Part shown: in pieces, positions 51,858 through 60,136 of the stretch
How positions within the stretch are numbered: the stretch's first letter is position 1
Layout of the letters: each line of letters starts with the position of its first letter
DNA from: an uncultured Actinomycetes bacterium
GTDB taxonomy: Bacteria > Actinomycetota > Coriobacteriia > Coriobacteriales > Atopobiaceae
Assembly: GCA_900315165.1 (NCBI GenBank)
Contig: OMXZ01000015.1
Coordinates: forward strand, 1 to 64,000
Direction: 5' to 3'
DNA: 64,000 bases
Position numbers and translations under genes: made by a program
The notes under the pieces: generated by a model
Databases searched by the model: none
Told to the model about the DNA's origin: nothing
The model's input: only the letters and a program-made list of their open reading frames with translations

Positions 51858-52568
51858 CTATGCCACCCCCAGCGTGAGCCGCGTGACGGGCAGCCGGAGC
51901 AGCTCCTCGAGCGACTCACCCTCCTTGAAGCGCTCCCAGCAGCGGCGTTCGCACCGCTTCACCTGTGCGAATACCTCCTGCGCCGCCTCCTCGTCGCCAT
52001 ATGCCTTCCAGCTACCGCGGCAGGTCTCGTGCTCGCCGGCCATGAAGCCCTGCACGTCCACAAGCGGGTAGCCCAACAGCAGGCCAACCTCATGAGGGTA
52101 GGGCGCCATACGGTCGGGCGAACCGTAATAGCCCGCCATGCGGCGCCTCAGCTCATGGACCACGGACCCCACGCTCGAGACGTCGTAGCCCAGGCCCTCC
52201 AGGAAAGCGGCGCATTCGGGCTTTTCCAAGATCTGGGCAAGACAGGCGTCGCGATAAGCGAAAAGGACCGACTTGCCGCCGCGCCGATCGAGCACGACGA
52301 GCGTCACGCCGAATCGCGCGAGACTCCGGGCTCCGACGGCTATCGTCTCTCGGGCGGCTCGGCAGACGACGCCGCTTGTATCACGACAGTGCATGCAGGA
52401 TTGCGGCATGAAATTAAAGAGGGACGCGGGCTTGACGCCGGACACAACCCCCGCCGCGCTCAACACCAGGCGACGCACGAAGTAGGCCGCCATGCCCGCT
52501 TCTTCCTCACTGCAACCGGCACCGCCGCCGTTGTCATACCGCATCCCCAGCAATTGGGCCTCACCCAT
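51858..52568 (-). CDS. DUF3793 family protein
   Basis: A 236-residue protein of the DUF3793 type. It has FMPQSCMHC near residue 54, a strand KSVLFAYRD, and a C-terminal PHEVGLLLGYPLVDVQGFM followed by CRGSWKAYGD and ERFKEGESLEELL. Genes of this family often sit beside flavodoxin and ferrous iron transport genes in gut anaerobes, which suggests a role in iron or redox homeostasis. ATG at 52568; GAGGA upstream. Confidence 0.8.
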   Translation of the reverse strand: MGEAQLLGMRYDNGGGAGCSEEEAGMAAYFVRRLVLSAAGVVSGVKPASLFNFMPQSCMHCRDTSGVVCRAARETIAVGARSLARFGVTLVVLDRRGGKSVLFAYRDACLAQILEKPECAAFLEGLGYDVSSVGSVVHELRRRMAGYYGSPDRMAPYPHEVGLLLGYPLVDVQGFMAGEHETCRGSWKAYGDEEAAQEVFAQVKRCERRCWERFKEGESLEELLRLPVTRLTLGVA

Positions 52569-52834
52569 GTCGAATCCTCGTTTCGGAAGCTTTTCGGCAC
52601 TCAACAATAATTAGCTTTTACTTATTCATGTTAGTTTTTTCTTACTTATAGAATGTGAACGGTAGATAAACTGCCGCGAACGGCTGTGTAACCTGTTTTC
52701 CGCCAGATTTTCTGCCCGAATGAAAAGATGTCAGGTAGATACACAGACTATTGCATAAGTTTTGCCGTTTTTTCCTTCTGCATGCATTTTATTTTGTACT
52801 AAGCCTTTTTGACTCACATTTTTTGGAAGCCTAA
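52569..52834. other. AT-rich divergent promoter region between DUF3793 and cstA
   Basis: No gene is seen. The sequence is much richer in AT than its surroundings and holds two direct TTACTTAT words (near 52618 and 52644), 26 bp apart, next to the DUF3793 start, and a long T-rich tract towards cstA. Regulation by a metal- or redox-sensing factor is plausible, but no known box was matched. Confidence 0.4.
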
Positions 52835-52898
52835 CGTACGGATTTGCCTCGGCGAACGCGCGGGAGAGGCCCGCGCACGCCCGTACGCGTAAAGGAGG
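52835..52898 (+). promoter_or_regulatory. Nested hairpins before the cstA ribosome-binding site
   Basis: An outer 7-bp stem CGTACGG/CCGTACG (52835-52841 with 52881-52887) encloses an inner 7-bp stem GCGCGGG/CCCGCGC (52858-52864 with 52870-52876). The AAAGGAGG of cstA (52891-52898) begins 3 nt after the outer stem, so folding could affect translation initiation. Confidence 0.5.
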
Positions 52899-52907
52899 TT
52901 TTGAAGC

Positions 52908-54752
52908 ATGAACGGTGTTTTGATAATTGTGGTGAGTGCGGTGATTCTAGTGGCGGCCTACCTGCTGTACGGGCGTTGGCTTGCCAGCCAGTGGGGCGTC
53001 GACCCCGAAGCCTACACGCCGGCCGTGCGCATGGAGGACGGCCATGACTTCACGCCCGCATCGCGCTTTACCGCTTTCTCCCACCAGTTCTCCTCGATCT
53101 GCGGCGCCGGCCCTGTGACCGGTACCATCGTCGCCATGGCCTTCGGCTGGGTGCCCGTGATTCTGTGGGTCCTCGTCGGCGGCATCTTCTTCGGCGCTGT
53201 GCACGACTTCGGCGCCCTCTATGCCTCGATGAAGAACAACGGCAAGTCCCTGGCCCAGCTCATCGAGAAGTACATCGGCAAGACGGGCCGCCGCCTCTTC
53301 CTGCTCTTCCAGTGGCTCTTCTGCCTGATCGTCATCGCGGCCTTCACCTCCATGGTGGCTACCGCCTTCCAGATGCAGCCCGGCCAGGCCGCGGGCATCG
53401 GCCTGGGCGTCGACGCCGCCAACGCGTCCTACGCCAATGGCGCGGCGGCCACGGTCTCCCTGCTCTTCACCTTCTTCGCCATCGGCTTCGGCTGGTTCTG
53501 CCGCAAGTTCGACCTGGGCGGCTGGCGCCAGTTCGCCCTCGCCGTGGCCCTCATGGTGATCATGTTCGCCATCGGCATGCAGTTCCCCATCTACCTCGAC
53601 GTCAACGGCTGGATTGCCGTGACCATGGTCTATCTGGTCTTCGCCGCCGCCATGCCCATCCAGACTCTCAAGCAGCCGCGCGACTACCTCACCGTGATCA
53701 TGATGGTCACGATGATTGTCTGCGCCGTGCTCGGCATCTTCGTGATGGGCGCCCACGGCGAGGCCACCATGACTGCGCCTGCCTTCGTCGGCCTGACCAA
53801 CGCCAAGGGCCAGTTCCTCTTCCCCGTGCTCTTCGTGTCCGTGGCCTGCGGCGCCCTGTCCGGCTTCCACAGCCTCGTGTCCTCGAACACCTCCAGTAAG
53901 CAGGTCTCCAATGAGACCGACGCTCTGCCCGTGGGCTACGGCGCCATGATTCTCGAGTCCTTCGTGGGCGTCATCGCCATCGTCATCGCAGGCATCGTCT
54001 TCGCGGACATGAACGTCGGCATGACCGACGCCGCCGGCAACGCCCTCTACAGCCCCTTCAACGTCTTCGCCGGCGGCATCGCCAAGGGCATGACCATGAT
54101 GGGCTTCAATACCACCGTCGCCACCGTCTTCATGACCATGTGCATTTCGGCCCTGGCCCTGACCTCGCTCGACGCCGTCGCCCGCATCGGCCGCCTCGCC
54201 TTCTCCGAGTTCTTCGCCAAGACCAACGATGCGGCTGAGGCCGAGACAATCGGTGCCATGAAGGTCCTCGGCAACCCCTGGTTCGCGACCGTCGTGACCC
54301 TCTTCTTCGGCCTCATGCTCACCTTCGGCGGCTACCTCAACATCTGGCCGCTCTTCGGCGCGTCCAACCAGCTGCTCGGTGGCATGACCATGATCACGCT
54401 GGCCGTCTTCTGCAAGTGCACCGGCCGCAAGGGCTGGATGCTCTACGCCCCCGTCGCCTTCCTGCTCTGCTGCACCTTCACCTCGCTCGTCATGTCCATC
54501 GTGGCCTGCTACTCCGCGCTTGTCGCGGGCGGCACCGCCGCGATCATGACCGCCGGCCTGCAGCTCGTCTTCGCCGTCCTGCTCGTGGTGCTCGGCGTGA
54601 TTGTCGCCTATAGCTGCCTCAAGGAGCTTTTCGATAAGGAGGCCGGCTCCATCCCCGACGAGCAGCCCGAGTGGACCGAAATGGGCCGCAAGCACGTCGC
54701 CGAGCGCGAGGCCGAGGCTGCCGCCCAGACCGGCGCCGCCCAGCACGCGTAA
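52908..54752 (+). CDS. cstA: CstA-family peptide/pyruvate transporter
   Basis: A 614-residue polytopic membrane protein of the carbon starvation CstA family, a little shorter than E. coli CstA. It has at least 14 hydrophobic helices, the N-terminal FTAFSHQFSSICGAGPVTGTIVA region, GGIFFGAVHDFGALYASMKN, and the conserved SGFHSLVSSNTSSKQ loop and GASNQLLGG. Characterised members import peptides or pyruvate. ATG at 52908 with AAAGGAGG. The C terminus is cytosolic and ends Ala/Glu-rich. Confidence 0.92.
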   Translation: MNGVLIIVVSAVILVAAYLLYGRWLASQWGVDPEAYTPAVRMEDGHDFTPASRFTAFSHQFSSICGAGPVTGTIVAMAFGWVPVILWVLVGGIFFGAVHDFGALYASMKNNGKSLAQLIEKYIGKTGRRLFLLFQWLFCLIVIAAFTSMVATAFQMQPGQAAGIGLGVDAANASYANGAAATVSLLFTFFAIGFGWFCRKFDLGGWRQFALAVALMVIMFAIGMQFPIYLDVNGWIAVTMVYLVFAAAMPIQTLKQPRDYLTVIMMVTMIVCAVLGIFVMGAHGEATMTAPAFVGLTNAKGQFLFPVLFVSVACGALSGFHSLVSSNTSSKQVSNETDALPVGYGAMILESFVGVIAIVIAGIVFADMNVGMTDAAGNALYSPFNVFAGGIAKGMTMMGFNTTVATVFMTMCISALALTSLDAVARIGRLAFSEFFAKTNDAAEAETIGAMKVLGNPWFATVVTLFFGLMLTFGGYLNIWPLFGASNQLLGGMTMITLAVFCKCTGRKGWMLYAPVAFLLCCTFTSLVMSIVACYSALVAGGTAAIMTAGLQLVFAVLLVVLGVIVAYSCLKELFDKEAGSIPDEQPEWTEMGRKHVAEREAEAAAQTGAAQHA

Positions 54753-54791
54753 GGCTCAGTCCTAAGCTCTAGCATCTGGCTTCTCCCCCGA

Positions 54792-54835
54792 AAGGCGCGA
54801 CCCGGCAATCCGGGCCGCGTCTTTTCTTTGCAACA
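54792..54835 (+). terminator. Terminator after cstA
   Basis: GGCGCGACCCGG and CCGGGCCGCGTC form an imperfect GC-rich stem around CAAT, followed by TTTTCTTT on the + strand. It lies 40 bp after the cstA stop. Confidence 0.65.
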
Positions 54836-54872
54836 CTTGCGCGCTACCATGCCTGCAACACAAGGAGGTCCC

Positions 54873-55649
54873 ATGGCAACCAAACTTCATCCCGGCCCCG
54901 TCTACGGCCCCGTGCACAGCCGCCGCCTCGGCCTGTCCCTCGGCATCAACCTTCTGCCCAACGACGGCAAGATCTGCAGCTTCGACTGCATCTACTGCGA
55001 GTGCGGCTCGGACGCCGAGCGACGCACAAAATCGCCCTTCCCTACCGCCGCGCGCATCGAGGCCGACCTCGAGCCGGTCCTCCGCGACCTCGCGGACAAG
55101 GGCCAGACCCTCAACAGCATCACGTTGGCCGGCAACGGCGAGCCCACGCTCAATCCCGAGTTCGCCCAGATCGTGGACGTGGTCCTGCGCCAGCGCGACG
55201 AACTCGCGCCCAAGGCGGAGGTCTCGGTCATCTCCAACGGCACGCGTGCGGGCGACCCGGCCGTCCACGACGCCCTCATGCGGGTGGACTCCAACCTCTT
55301 CAAGCTGGACACCGTGGACGCAGACTACATCGCCTTCCTCGACCAGCCCGTCGGACCCTACGACGTGCAGAGGCAGATTGACCTGGCGCGCTCCTTCGAG
55401 GGGCACGTGACCATCCAGACCATGTTCCTGCGCGGCACGGTGGCCGGGCGCGACGTCGACAATACGACCGAGCAATACGTGGGTCCTTGGCTCGACGCGA
55501 TCCGCGAGATCGAGCCCGAGGAGGTCACGGTCTACACGGTCGCCCGCGACACCCCCACGCCCGGGCTCGAGAAGGCACCCGCCAAGACGCTCGACGCCAT
55601 CGCCGACCGCGTCCGCGAGCTGGGCATTCCCTGCACCGTGGGCTACTGA
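54873..55649 (+). CDS. Radical SAM protein, COG0731-like
   Basis: A 258-residue radical SAM enzyme. The cluster cysteines are in CSFDCIYCEC (Cx3Cx2C). Next come the LAGNGEPTLNPEF strand and SVISNGT, as in the COG0731 proteins related to the TYW1 wyosine enzyme, and the later TVYTVARDTPTPG. The substrate is unknown and no flavodoxin domain is fused. ATG at 54873 with AAGGAGG; it stands alone between cstA and the convergent dehydrogenase gene. Confidence 0.85.
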   Translation: MATKLHPGPVYGPVHSRRLGLSLGINLLPNDGKICSFDCIYCECGSDAERRTKSPFPTAARIEADLEPVLRDLADKGQTLNSITLAGNGEPTLNPEFAQIVDVVLRQRDELAPKAEVSVISNGTRAGDPAVHDALMRVDSNLFKLDTVDADYIAFLDQPVGPYDVQRQIDLARSFEGHVTIQTMFLRGTVAGRDVDNTTEQYVGPWLDAIREIEPEEVTVYTVARDTPTPGLEKAPAKTLDAIADRVRELGIPCTVGY

Positions 55650-55710
55650 CAGAACACTTGCCAACCGCACGGCTTGCCGACCGCTTGGGCCGTCTACTCG
55701 CCTGGACCGG

Positions 55711-56664
55711 CTACTCCCCAAGACGCGGGTAGAAGGAATGGAGCAGCTCGGCCGACTTCTGAAGCGCCGCGAGCTCGTCCGCCTCGAGCGCGATCTCGAC
55801 AATCTCCTTGGCACCGGTATGGTCGACGATGGTCGGGACCGAGAGGTAGGTGCCGTCGATACCGTACTGGCCGGACAGGCACACGCTCACGGGCATGATG
55901 CGGTTCTCGTCGAATAGGATCGATTTCGCGATGGCCGTGGTGGAGCTGGCGATGCCGTAGCAGGTGTTGCCCTTGCGCGAGAAGATGTCCCAGCCCGCCT
56001 GGATGGTGCGGCGGCGCAGGTCGTCGCGGGTCACGCCCTTGGTGCGCGACTCGTTGTCGCGCAGGACGTCGTCCACGCGCTTGCCGCCGATGGTCGCGCT
56101 GTTCCAGCTCACGATCTCGGAGTCGCCATGCTCGCCGAGGACATAGGCCTCGACGCTCGCAGGGGCCAGGTCGTACATCTCGGATAGCATGCGGCAGAGA
56201 CGAGCCGTATCGAGGTAGGTGCCCGACCCAATCACGCGCTCGCGCGGCAGGCCACTCACACGCCAGGTGTAATAGGTCATGATGTCCACGGGGTTGGACA
56301 CCACGATGAAGATGCCGTTGAACCCAGAGTCCATCACGCTCGTGACGACCTCGCGTACGACGCCGAGGCTGGGCTTCAGCATCTCGAGACGGTCGTTGGA
56401 GTCCTTGGGCATCGGCGCCGCCGCGGTCACGACCACGATGTCGGCATCCGCGCACTCCTCATAGCCGCCGGCGTGCACGCTCATGTTGCGGTGCATGAAA
56501 TAGACGGCATCGCTCATATCGAGCGCCTGGCCCAGGGCCACCTCCGCTCGCGCGTCGATCAGGCAGAGATCCTCGCAAATCCCCTGGTTGATGATGCTAT
56601 ATGCCGTGGTCGAGCCCACGTTGCCCGCGCCGACGATGACCACCTTGGAATTCCTGTAGCTCAT
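55711..56664 (-). CDS. L-lactate/L-2-hydroxyacid dehydrogenase family protein
   Basis: A 317-residue NAD-dependent LDH/MDH-superfamily enzyme. It has VVIVGAGNVGSTTAYS, SNPVDIMTY, the proton-acceptor His in LGEHGDS and the Arg/Asp pair in GTYLDTARL. The mobile specificity loop reads AAPMPKDSNDR, without the Gln of lactate or the Arg of malate dehydrogenases, and one residue longer. This is closer to L-2-hydroxyisocaproate-type enzymes, so a larger 2-oxo acid is likely. ATG at 56664. It is divergent from the LytTR gene. Confidence 0.85.
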   Translation of the reverse strand: MSYRNSKVVIVGAGNVGSTTAYSIINQGICEDLCLIDARAEVALGQALDMSDAVYFMHRNMSVHAGGYEECADADIVVVTAAAPMPKDSNDRLEMLKPSLGVVREVVTSVMDSGFNGIFIVVSNPVDIMTYYTWRVSGLPRERVIGSGTYLDTARLCRMLSEMYDLAPASVEAYVLGEHGDSEIVSWNSATIGGKRVDDVLRDNESRTKGVTRDDLRRRTIQAGWDIFSRKGNTCYGIASSTTAIAKSILFDENRIMPVSVCLSGQYGIDGTYLSVPTIVDHTGAKEIVEIALEADELAALQKSAELLHSFYPRLGE

Positions 56665-56856
56665 GAATGCTCCTCCCACACTCGCTCTTATGCATCCACT
56701 CCCTACAGGACAGTTTGCGCGCTTTCCCGCACCTGGCGCAAGTCATTCCCCCTGTGATTACGACAAGGAAATTTAATGCGACCCGCACTCAGTCGTTCAT
56801 TACAATGGGCAAAAAATGCGCGGCGGGTGCAGCCGCCATGGTACGAGGAGTCGCGT

Positions 56857-57573
56857 GTGCTCAACATCCTGATTTGCGAGGACAACAAGGAGGACGAGGC
56901 CCAGCTCAGGCGCGCCCTGGGCGCGTGCAGCCTGCTTCGAGATGTCGACCACCGGATCGAATCCTTCTCCGCCCCCCACCAGCTCCTCCTCAACTACGAC
57001 GCGCAGGAGACCGATATCCTCTTCCTCGACATCCTCATGCAGGACGAGACCGGCATCGATATCGCCCGCAAGGTGCGCGAGCACAACGCCGACATCCCCA
57101 TCGTGTTCGTGACTTCCTCCCCCGACTACGCCGTGGCCAGCTACGACGTGAGCGCGACCCACTACCTCATGAAGCCGGCGACGCCGGCCGCGGTGGACGT
57201 CGCCCTCGCCCGCTGCAAGCGCATCATCTCCGCCGAGCGCCGCGCCATCGAGGTCATCTCGGGGCGCATGACCGAGCGCGTGCTGGTGCACGACGTGATC
57301 TATGCGGAGACGTTCGGCCACCGGACGCTGCTGCACCTGCGCAACCGGACCATCGAGACGACCACTCCGCTCACCAAGGTCGACGAGGCTGGCGGCCGGT
57401 CCTTTTTGCGCTGCCACCGCAGCTTCATGGTCAATATGGACCATGTGTCGCGCGTAATGGGCAAGGGGTTCCTGATGGACGACGGCCATGAGGTCCCCAT
57501 CAGGGCGAACGGAGCGGCCCAGGTGGTCGCTGCCTACCACGACTACCTCTTCGAGGCGGTGCGCGAGCTCTGA
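56857..57573 (+). CDS. LytTR-family response regulator
   Basis: A 238-residue regulator. Residues 1-120 are a receiver domain (ILICEDNKEDEAQL, phospho-acceptor Asp in ILFLDILMQDETGID, Lys in YLMKPAT), and residues 135-235 are a LytTR DNA-binding domain (YAETFGHRTLLHLRN, FLRCHRSFMVNMDHV). No sensor kinase is adjacent. GTG at 56857 with AGGAG gives a normal N terminus; an in-frame ATG lies at 56776. Targets unknown. Confidence 0.9.
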   Translation: MLNILICEDNKEDEAQLRRALGACSLLRDVDHRIESFSAPHQLLLNYDAQETDILFLDILMQDETGIDIARKVREHNADIPIVFVTSSPDYAVASYDVSATHYLMKPATPAAVDVALARCKRIISAERRAIEVISGRMTERVLVHDVIYAETFGHRTLLHLRNRTIETTTPLTKVDEAGGRSFLRCHRSFMVNMDHVSRVMGKGFLMDDGHEVPIRANGAAQVVAAYHDYLFEAVREL

Positions 57574-57609
57574 CCGCTCGCCGTGCCGCTCGCCATGCCG
57601 CTCGCCCAC
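57574..57609 (+). repeat. Three tandem 12-bp repeats after the LytTR gene
   Basis: CCGCTCGCCGTG, CCGCTCGCCATG and CCGCTCGCCCAC follow each other without gaps, starting at the base after the LytTR stop codon. LytTR proteins bind direct repeats, but these copies are in phase and GC-rich; their role is unclear. Confidence 0.5.
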
Positions 57610-57756
57610 GCCACCAACGTTTAGGCTCTTTCAGCCACGTTTGGGAAGCGAAGCGGCAACACACGCCCCTTGTCTGCCAGATTTCGGGATAAGTTTGTGC
57701 AACGGATTCGTCCCGCACGGATAAGACAGGTACATCTCGATCAAGGAGGCAGGAAC

Positions 57757-58635
57757 ATGGGACTTTTTGACAGCCTTACCGGTGGCGGCGCGAGCCCGGC
57801 CCCCCAGGCGGCGGCCCCGATGCCGTCGGGCAAGGTCACCCTGGAGCGTTTCGAGAACGACAACCGCAAGTTCGTCCAGCAGCTCGGCCGTTTCAAGGTC
57901 ATGGAGCACGAGCGCGACCTCTCCGTCGGCTACTCCGACGCCATCGACGAGTACTTCGCCTCCAAGATGAACGTCCGCCGTCGTCAGGTGGTCATCGACC
58001 TCGACGAGAGCGCCCCCGCCATCCTGCAGGCTGGCGCCATGCAGTGGATGGCCGGCCCCATCGCCATGAACACGGGCGTCAAGGGCGCGGGCGACTTCTT
58101 CGGCAAGATGGTCAGCGGCGCCGTCACGGGCGAGAGCGCCATCAAGCCCGAGTTCTCCGGCCACGGCACCATCGCGCTGGAGCCCACCGAGAAGTTCATC
58201 ATCCTGCAGAACGTGGCCGACTGGCCTGGCGGCCTGTGCATCGAGGACGGCATGTTCCTGGCCTGCGACGGCACCGTCCAGCAGAGCGTCGTCTCCCGCA
58301 GCAGCCTCTCGAGCGCCATCGCCGGCGGCGAGGGCCTCTTCAACCTCTCGCTTTCGGGCACCGGCGTGGTCGCCCTCGAGAGCTACGTGCCCATGGAGGA
58401 GCTTGTTGCCGTGACCCTCGAGAACGACACACTCAAGATCGATGGCAACCTTGCCGTCATGTGGAGCGCCGGCCTTGAGTTCACCGTCGAGCGCTCCAGC
58501 AAGAGCCTGATCGGCTCTGCGGCGTCCGGCGAGGGCCTGGTCAACGTCTATCGCGGCACCGGCACCGTCCTCATGAGCCCGGTTGCCCCCTCCTACGACG
58601 AGTACGACGGCGATGACGAGGATGACGACGATTAA
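57757..58635 (+). CDS. AIM24-family protein
   Basis: A 292-residue protein of the AIM24/TIGR00266 family of beta-rich folds. It shows the family pattern GAMQWMAGPIAMNTG, then GHGTIALEPTEKFIIL, and later SGTGVVALES and VMWSAGLEFTVERS. The tail is an acidic Asp/Glu run. In yeast AIM24 is mitochondrial; the bacterial role is unknown. ATG at 57757 with AAGGAGG. A strong terminator follows 50 bp downstream. Confidence 0.85.
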   Translation: MGLFDSLTGGGASPAPQAAAPMPSGKVTLERFENDNRKFVQQLGRFKVMEHERDLSVGYSDAIDEYFASKMNVRRRQVVIDLDESAPAILQAGAMQWMAGPIAMNTGVKGAGDFFGKMVSGAVTGESAIKPEFSGHGTIALEPTEKFIILQNVADWPGGLCIEDGMFLACDGTVQQSVVSRSSLSSAIAGGEGLFNLSLSGTGVVALESYVPMEELVAVTLENDTLKIDGNLAVMWSAGLEFTVERSSKSLIGSAASGEGLVNVYRGTGTVLMSPVAPSYDEYDGDDEDDDD

Positions 58636-58684
58636 GCTTTCGCGGCTTTAAGCCTGACATTGATCAGTAGCTAGAGACGCGCGC

Positions 58685-58715
58685 GGGGGCGGCCATGGAG
58701 CCGCCCCCGTTTTTT
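58685..58715 (+). terminator. Strong intrinsic terminator after the AIM24 gene
   Basis: GGGGGCGGC (58685-58693) pairs with GCCGCCCCC (58700-58708) and is followed by G and TTTTTT. A 6-nt loop separates the arms. Confidence 0.85.
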
Positions 58716-58882
58716 ATCCCGCGAGCCCGTCACGCCCCAGCCCCACTAAACGGGAAGAAAAATGGTTGACCGAACATGGTTCGCGCCCGCTCGCCGAACC
58801 GCCGACGGCATAACCGTTTGTCTTGCAATCTCCCCGATATACTGGCGGGGTGCTATGTCGGCACCACGACAAAGGAGGCTCC

Positions 58883-59833
58883 ATGGACGTGAAAGATATC
58901 AAGAAGGTCGTCGTCGCGGGCGGCGGCGTGCTGGGAAGCCAGATCGCCTTCCAGTCCGCCTACATGGGCTACGACGTCACCATCTGGCTGCGCAGCGAGG
59001 GCTCGATCGGCCGCTGCCAGCCCAAGATCGACCGTCTGCACAAAATCTACCTCGACACTCTCGAGGCTATGAAGACCGATCCGCGCGCCTATGCCTACGG
59101 CCTGGTGGCCAAGGAGGAATGCACGCCCGAGAAGTGCGAGGCCCTCAAGGCCAACGTCGAGGCTGCCTACAAGAACCTCAAGCTCGTCACCGACTGGGAC
59201 GAGGCCTTCGGCGACGCCGACTACGTGATCGAGGCCGTGGCCGAGGATCCCAAGCAGAAGGAGGACTTCTACACCGAGCTGCAGAAGCACCTGCCCGAGA
59301 AGACCTTCATCGTGACCAACTCCTCGACCCTGCTGCCGAGCACCTTCGCCGAGTACACCGGCCGCCCCGAGAAGTTCCTGGCCCTCCACTTTGCCAACGA
59401 CATCTGGAAGATGCCGACCGCCGAGGTCATGCGCCACGCCGGCACGGGCGACGAGGCCTTCGAGCTCACCGTGGCCTTCGCCGCGTCCATCCGCATGGTG
59501 CCGCTCAAGGTCCAGAAGGAGGTCCCGGGTTATCTGCTCAATTCGATGCTCGTGCCCTTCCTGTCCGCGGCCGAGGCCCTGTGGGCCGGCGGTGTGGGCT
59601 CCGTGGAGGACATCGACCGCGCCTGGACCCTGTCCACCGGCGCCCCGGCCGGCCCCTTCCGCATCCTGGACATCGTGGGCCTGACGACCGCCTACAACAT
59701 CGCCATCATGGACCCGCGCGCCAAGGATCCCACGACCATCCAGAGCGTCATCGCCGCCAAGCTCAAGGAGAAGATCGATCGCGGCGAGACGGGCATCAAC
59801 GCCGGCAAGGGCTACTACGACTACACCAAGTAA
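58883..59833 (+). CDS. 3-hydroxyacyl-CoA dehydrogenase
   Basis: A 316-residue NAD-dependent enzyme of the 3-hydroxybutyryl-CoA dehydrogenase family. It has VVVAGGGVLGSQIAFQSAYMGYD, DYVIEAVAEDPKQKE, the catalytic region FLALHFANDIWKMPTAEVM, and the C-terminal dimer domain from about residue 190 (EVPGYLLNSMLVPFLSAAEAL). It interconverts acetoacetyl-CoA and 3-hydroxybutyryl-CoA or longer analogues. No thiolase or crotonase gene is adjacent. ATG at 58883 with AAAGGAGG. Confidence 0.9.
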   Translation: MDVKDIKKVVVAGGGVLGSQIAFQSAYMGYDVTIWLRSEGSIGRCQPKIDRLHKIYLDTLEAMKTDPRAYAYGLVAKEECTPEKCEALKANVEAAYKNLKLVTDWDEAFGDADYVIEAVAEDPKQKEDFYTELQKHLPEKTFIVTNSSTLLPSTFAEYTGRPEKFLALHFANDIWKMPTAEVMRHAGTGDEAFELTVAFAASIRMVPLKVQKEVPGYLLNSMLVPFLSAAEALWAGGVGSVEDIDRAWTLSTGAPAGPFRILDIVGLTTAYNIAIMDPRAKDPTTIQSVIAAKLKEKIDRGETGINAGKGYYDYTK

Positions 59834-59852
59834 GCCCGGAACACATACCTTC

Positions 59853-59887
59853 AGGCCCCGGCCAGCCACACGCTGCCGGGGCCTTTT
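59853..59887 (+). terminator. Terminator after the 3-hydroxyacyl-CoA dehydrogenase gene
   Basis: AGGCCCCGGC (59853-59862) pairs exactly with GCCGGGGCCT (59875-59884) around a 12-nt loop, and TTTT follows. Confidence 0.8.
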
Positions 59888-60030
59888 CATGTGTCACCGC
59901 TCGAACTCTATTCTGTCGGAACCAGGTGGCGGCGCTACGTAAATCAAGCAACAAAGCGCGCCTTCCGAAACCCCCTGCTGATTCGCGTGCCTGCAAGGGG
60001 CTTTACGTTCACTCCGCGAGTACCTAAGAA

Positions 60031-60061
60031 AATGTCGGTTTTTACCAAATCTGCCGACATT
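60031..60061 (+). promoter_or_regulatory. Inverted repeat upstream of the cellobiose PTS gene
   Basis: AATGTCGG (60031-60038) and CCGACATT (60054-60061) are exact inverted repeats, 15 bp apart, about 75 bp before the IIC start. This is the only gene-free part between the previous terminator and the IIC gene, and it is a likely operator for the AraC-type regulator encoded at 63120. Confidence 0.5.
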
Positions 60062-60136
60062 GTCCGCCATCGGTGTGCCAAGCACAATCTATCTGACGTC
60101 ATACGACAGACTGAGTGTGCGTGAGAAAGGACTCCG

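Noticed and set aside
52947-54746. A 599-codon minus-strand open frame
   Set aside because: It mirrors cstA and is a low-complexity run of Glu, Gly, His and Asp, typical of antisense to membrane protein genes.
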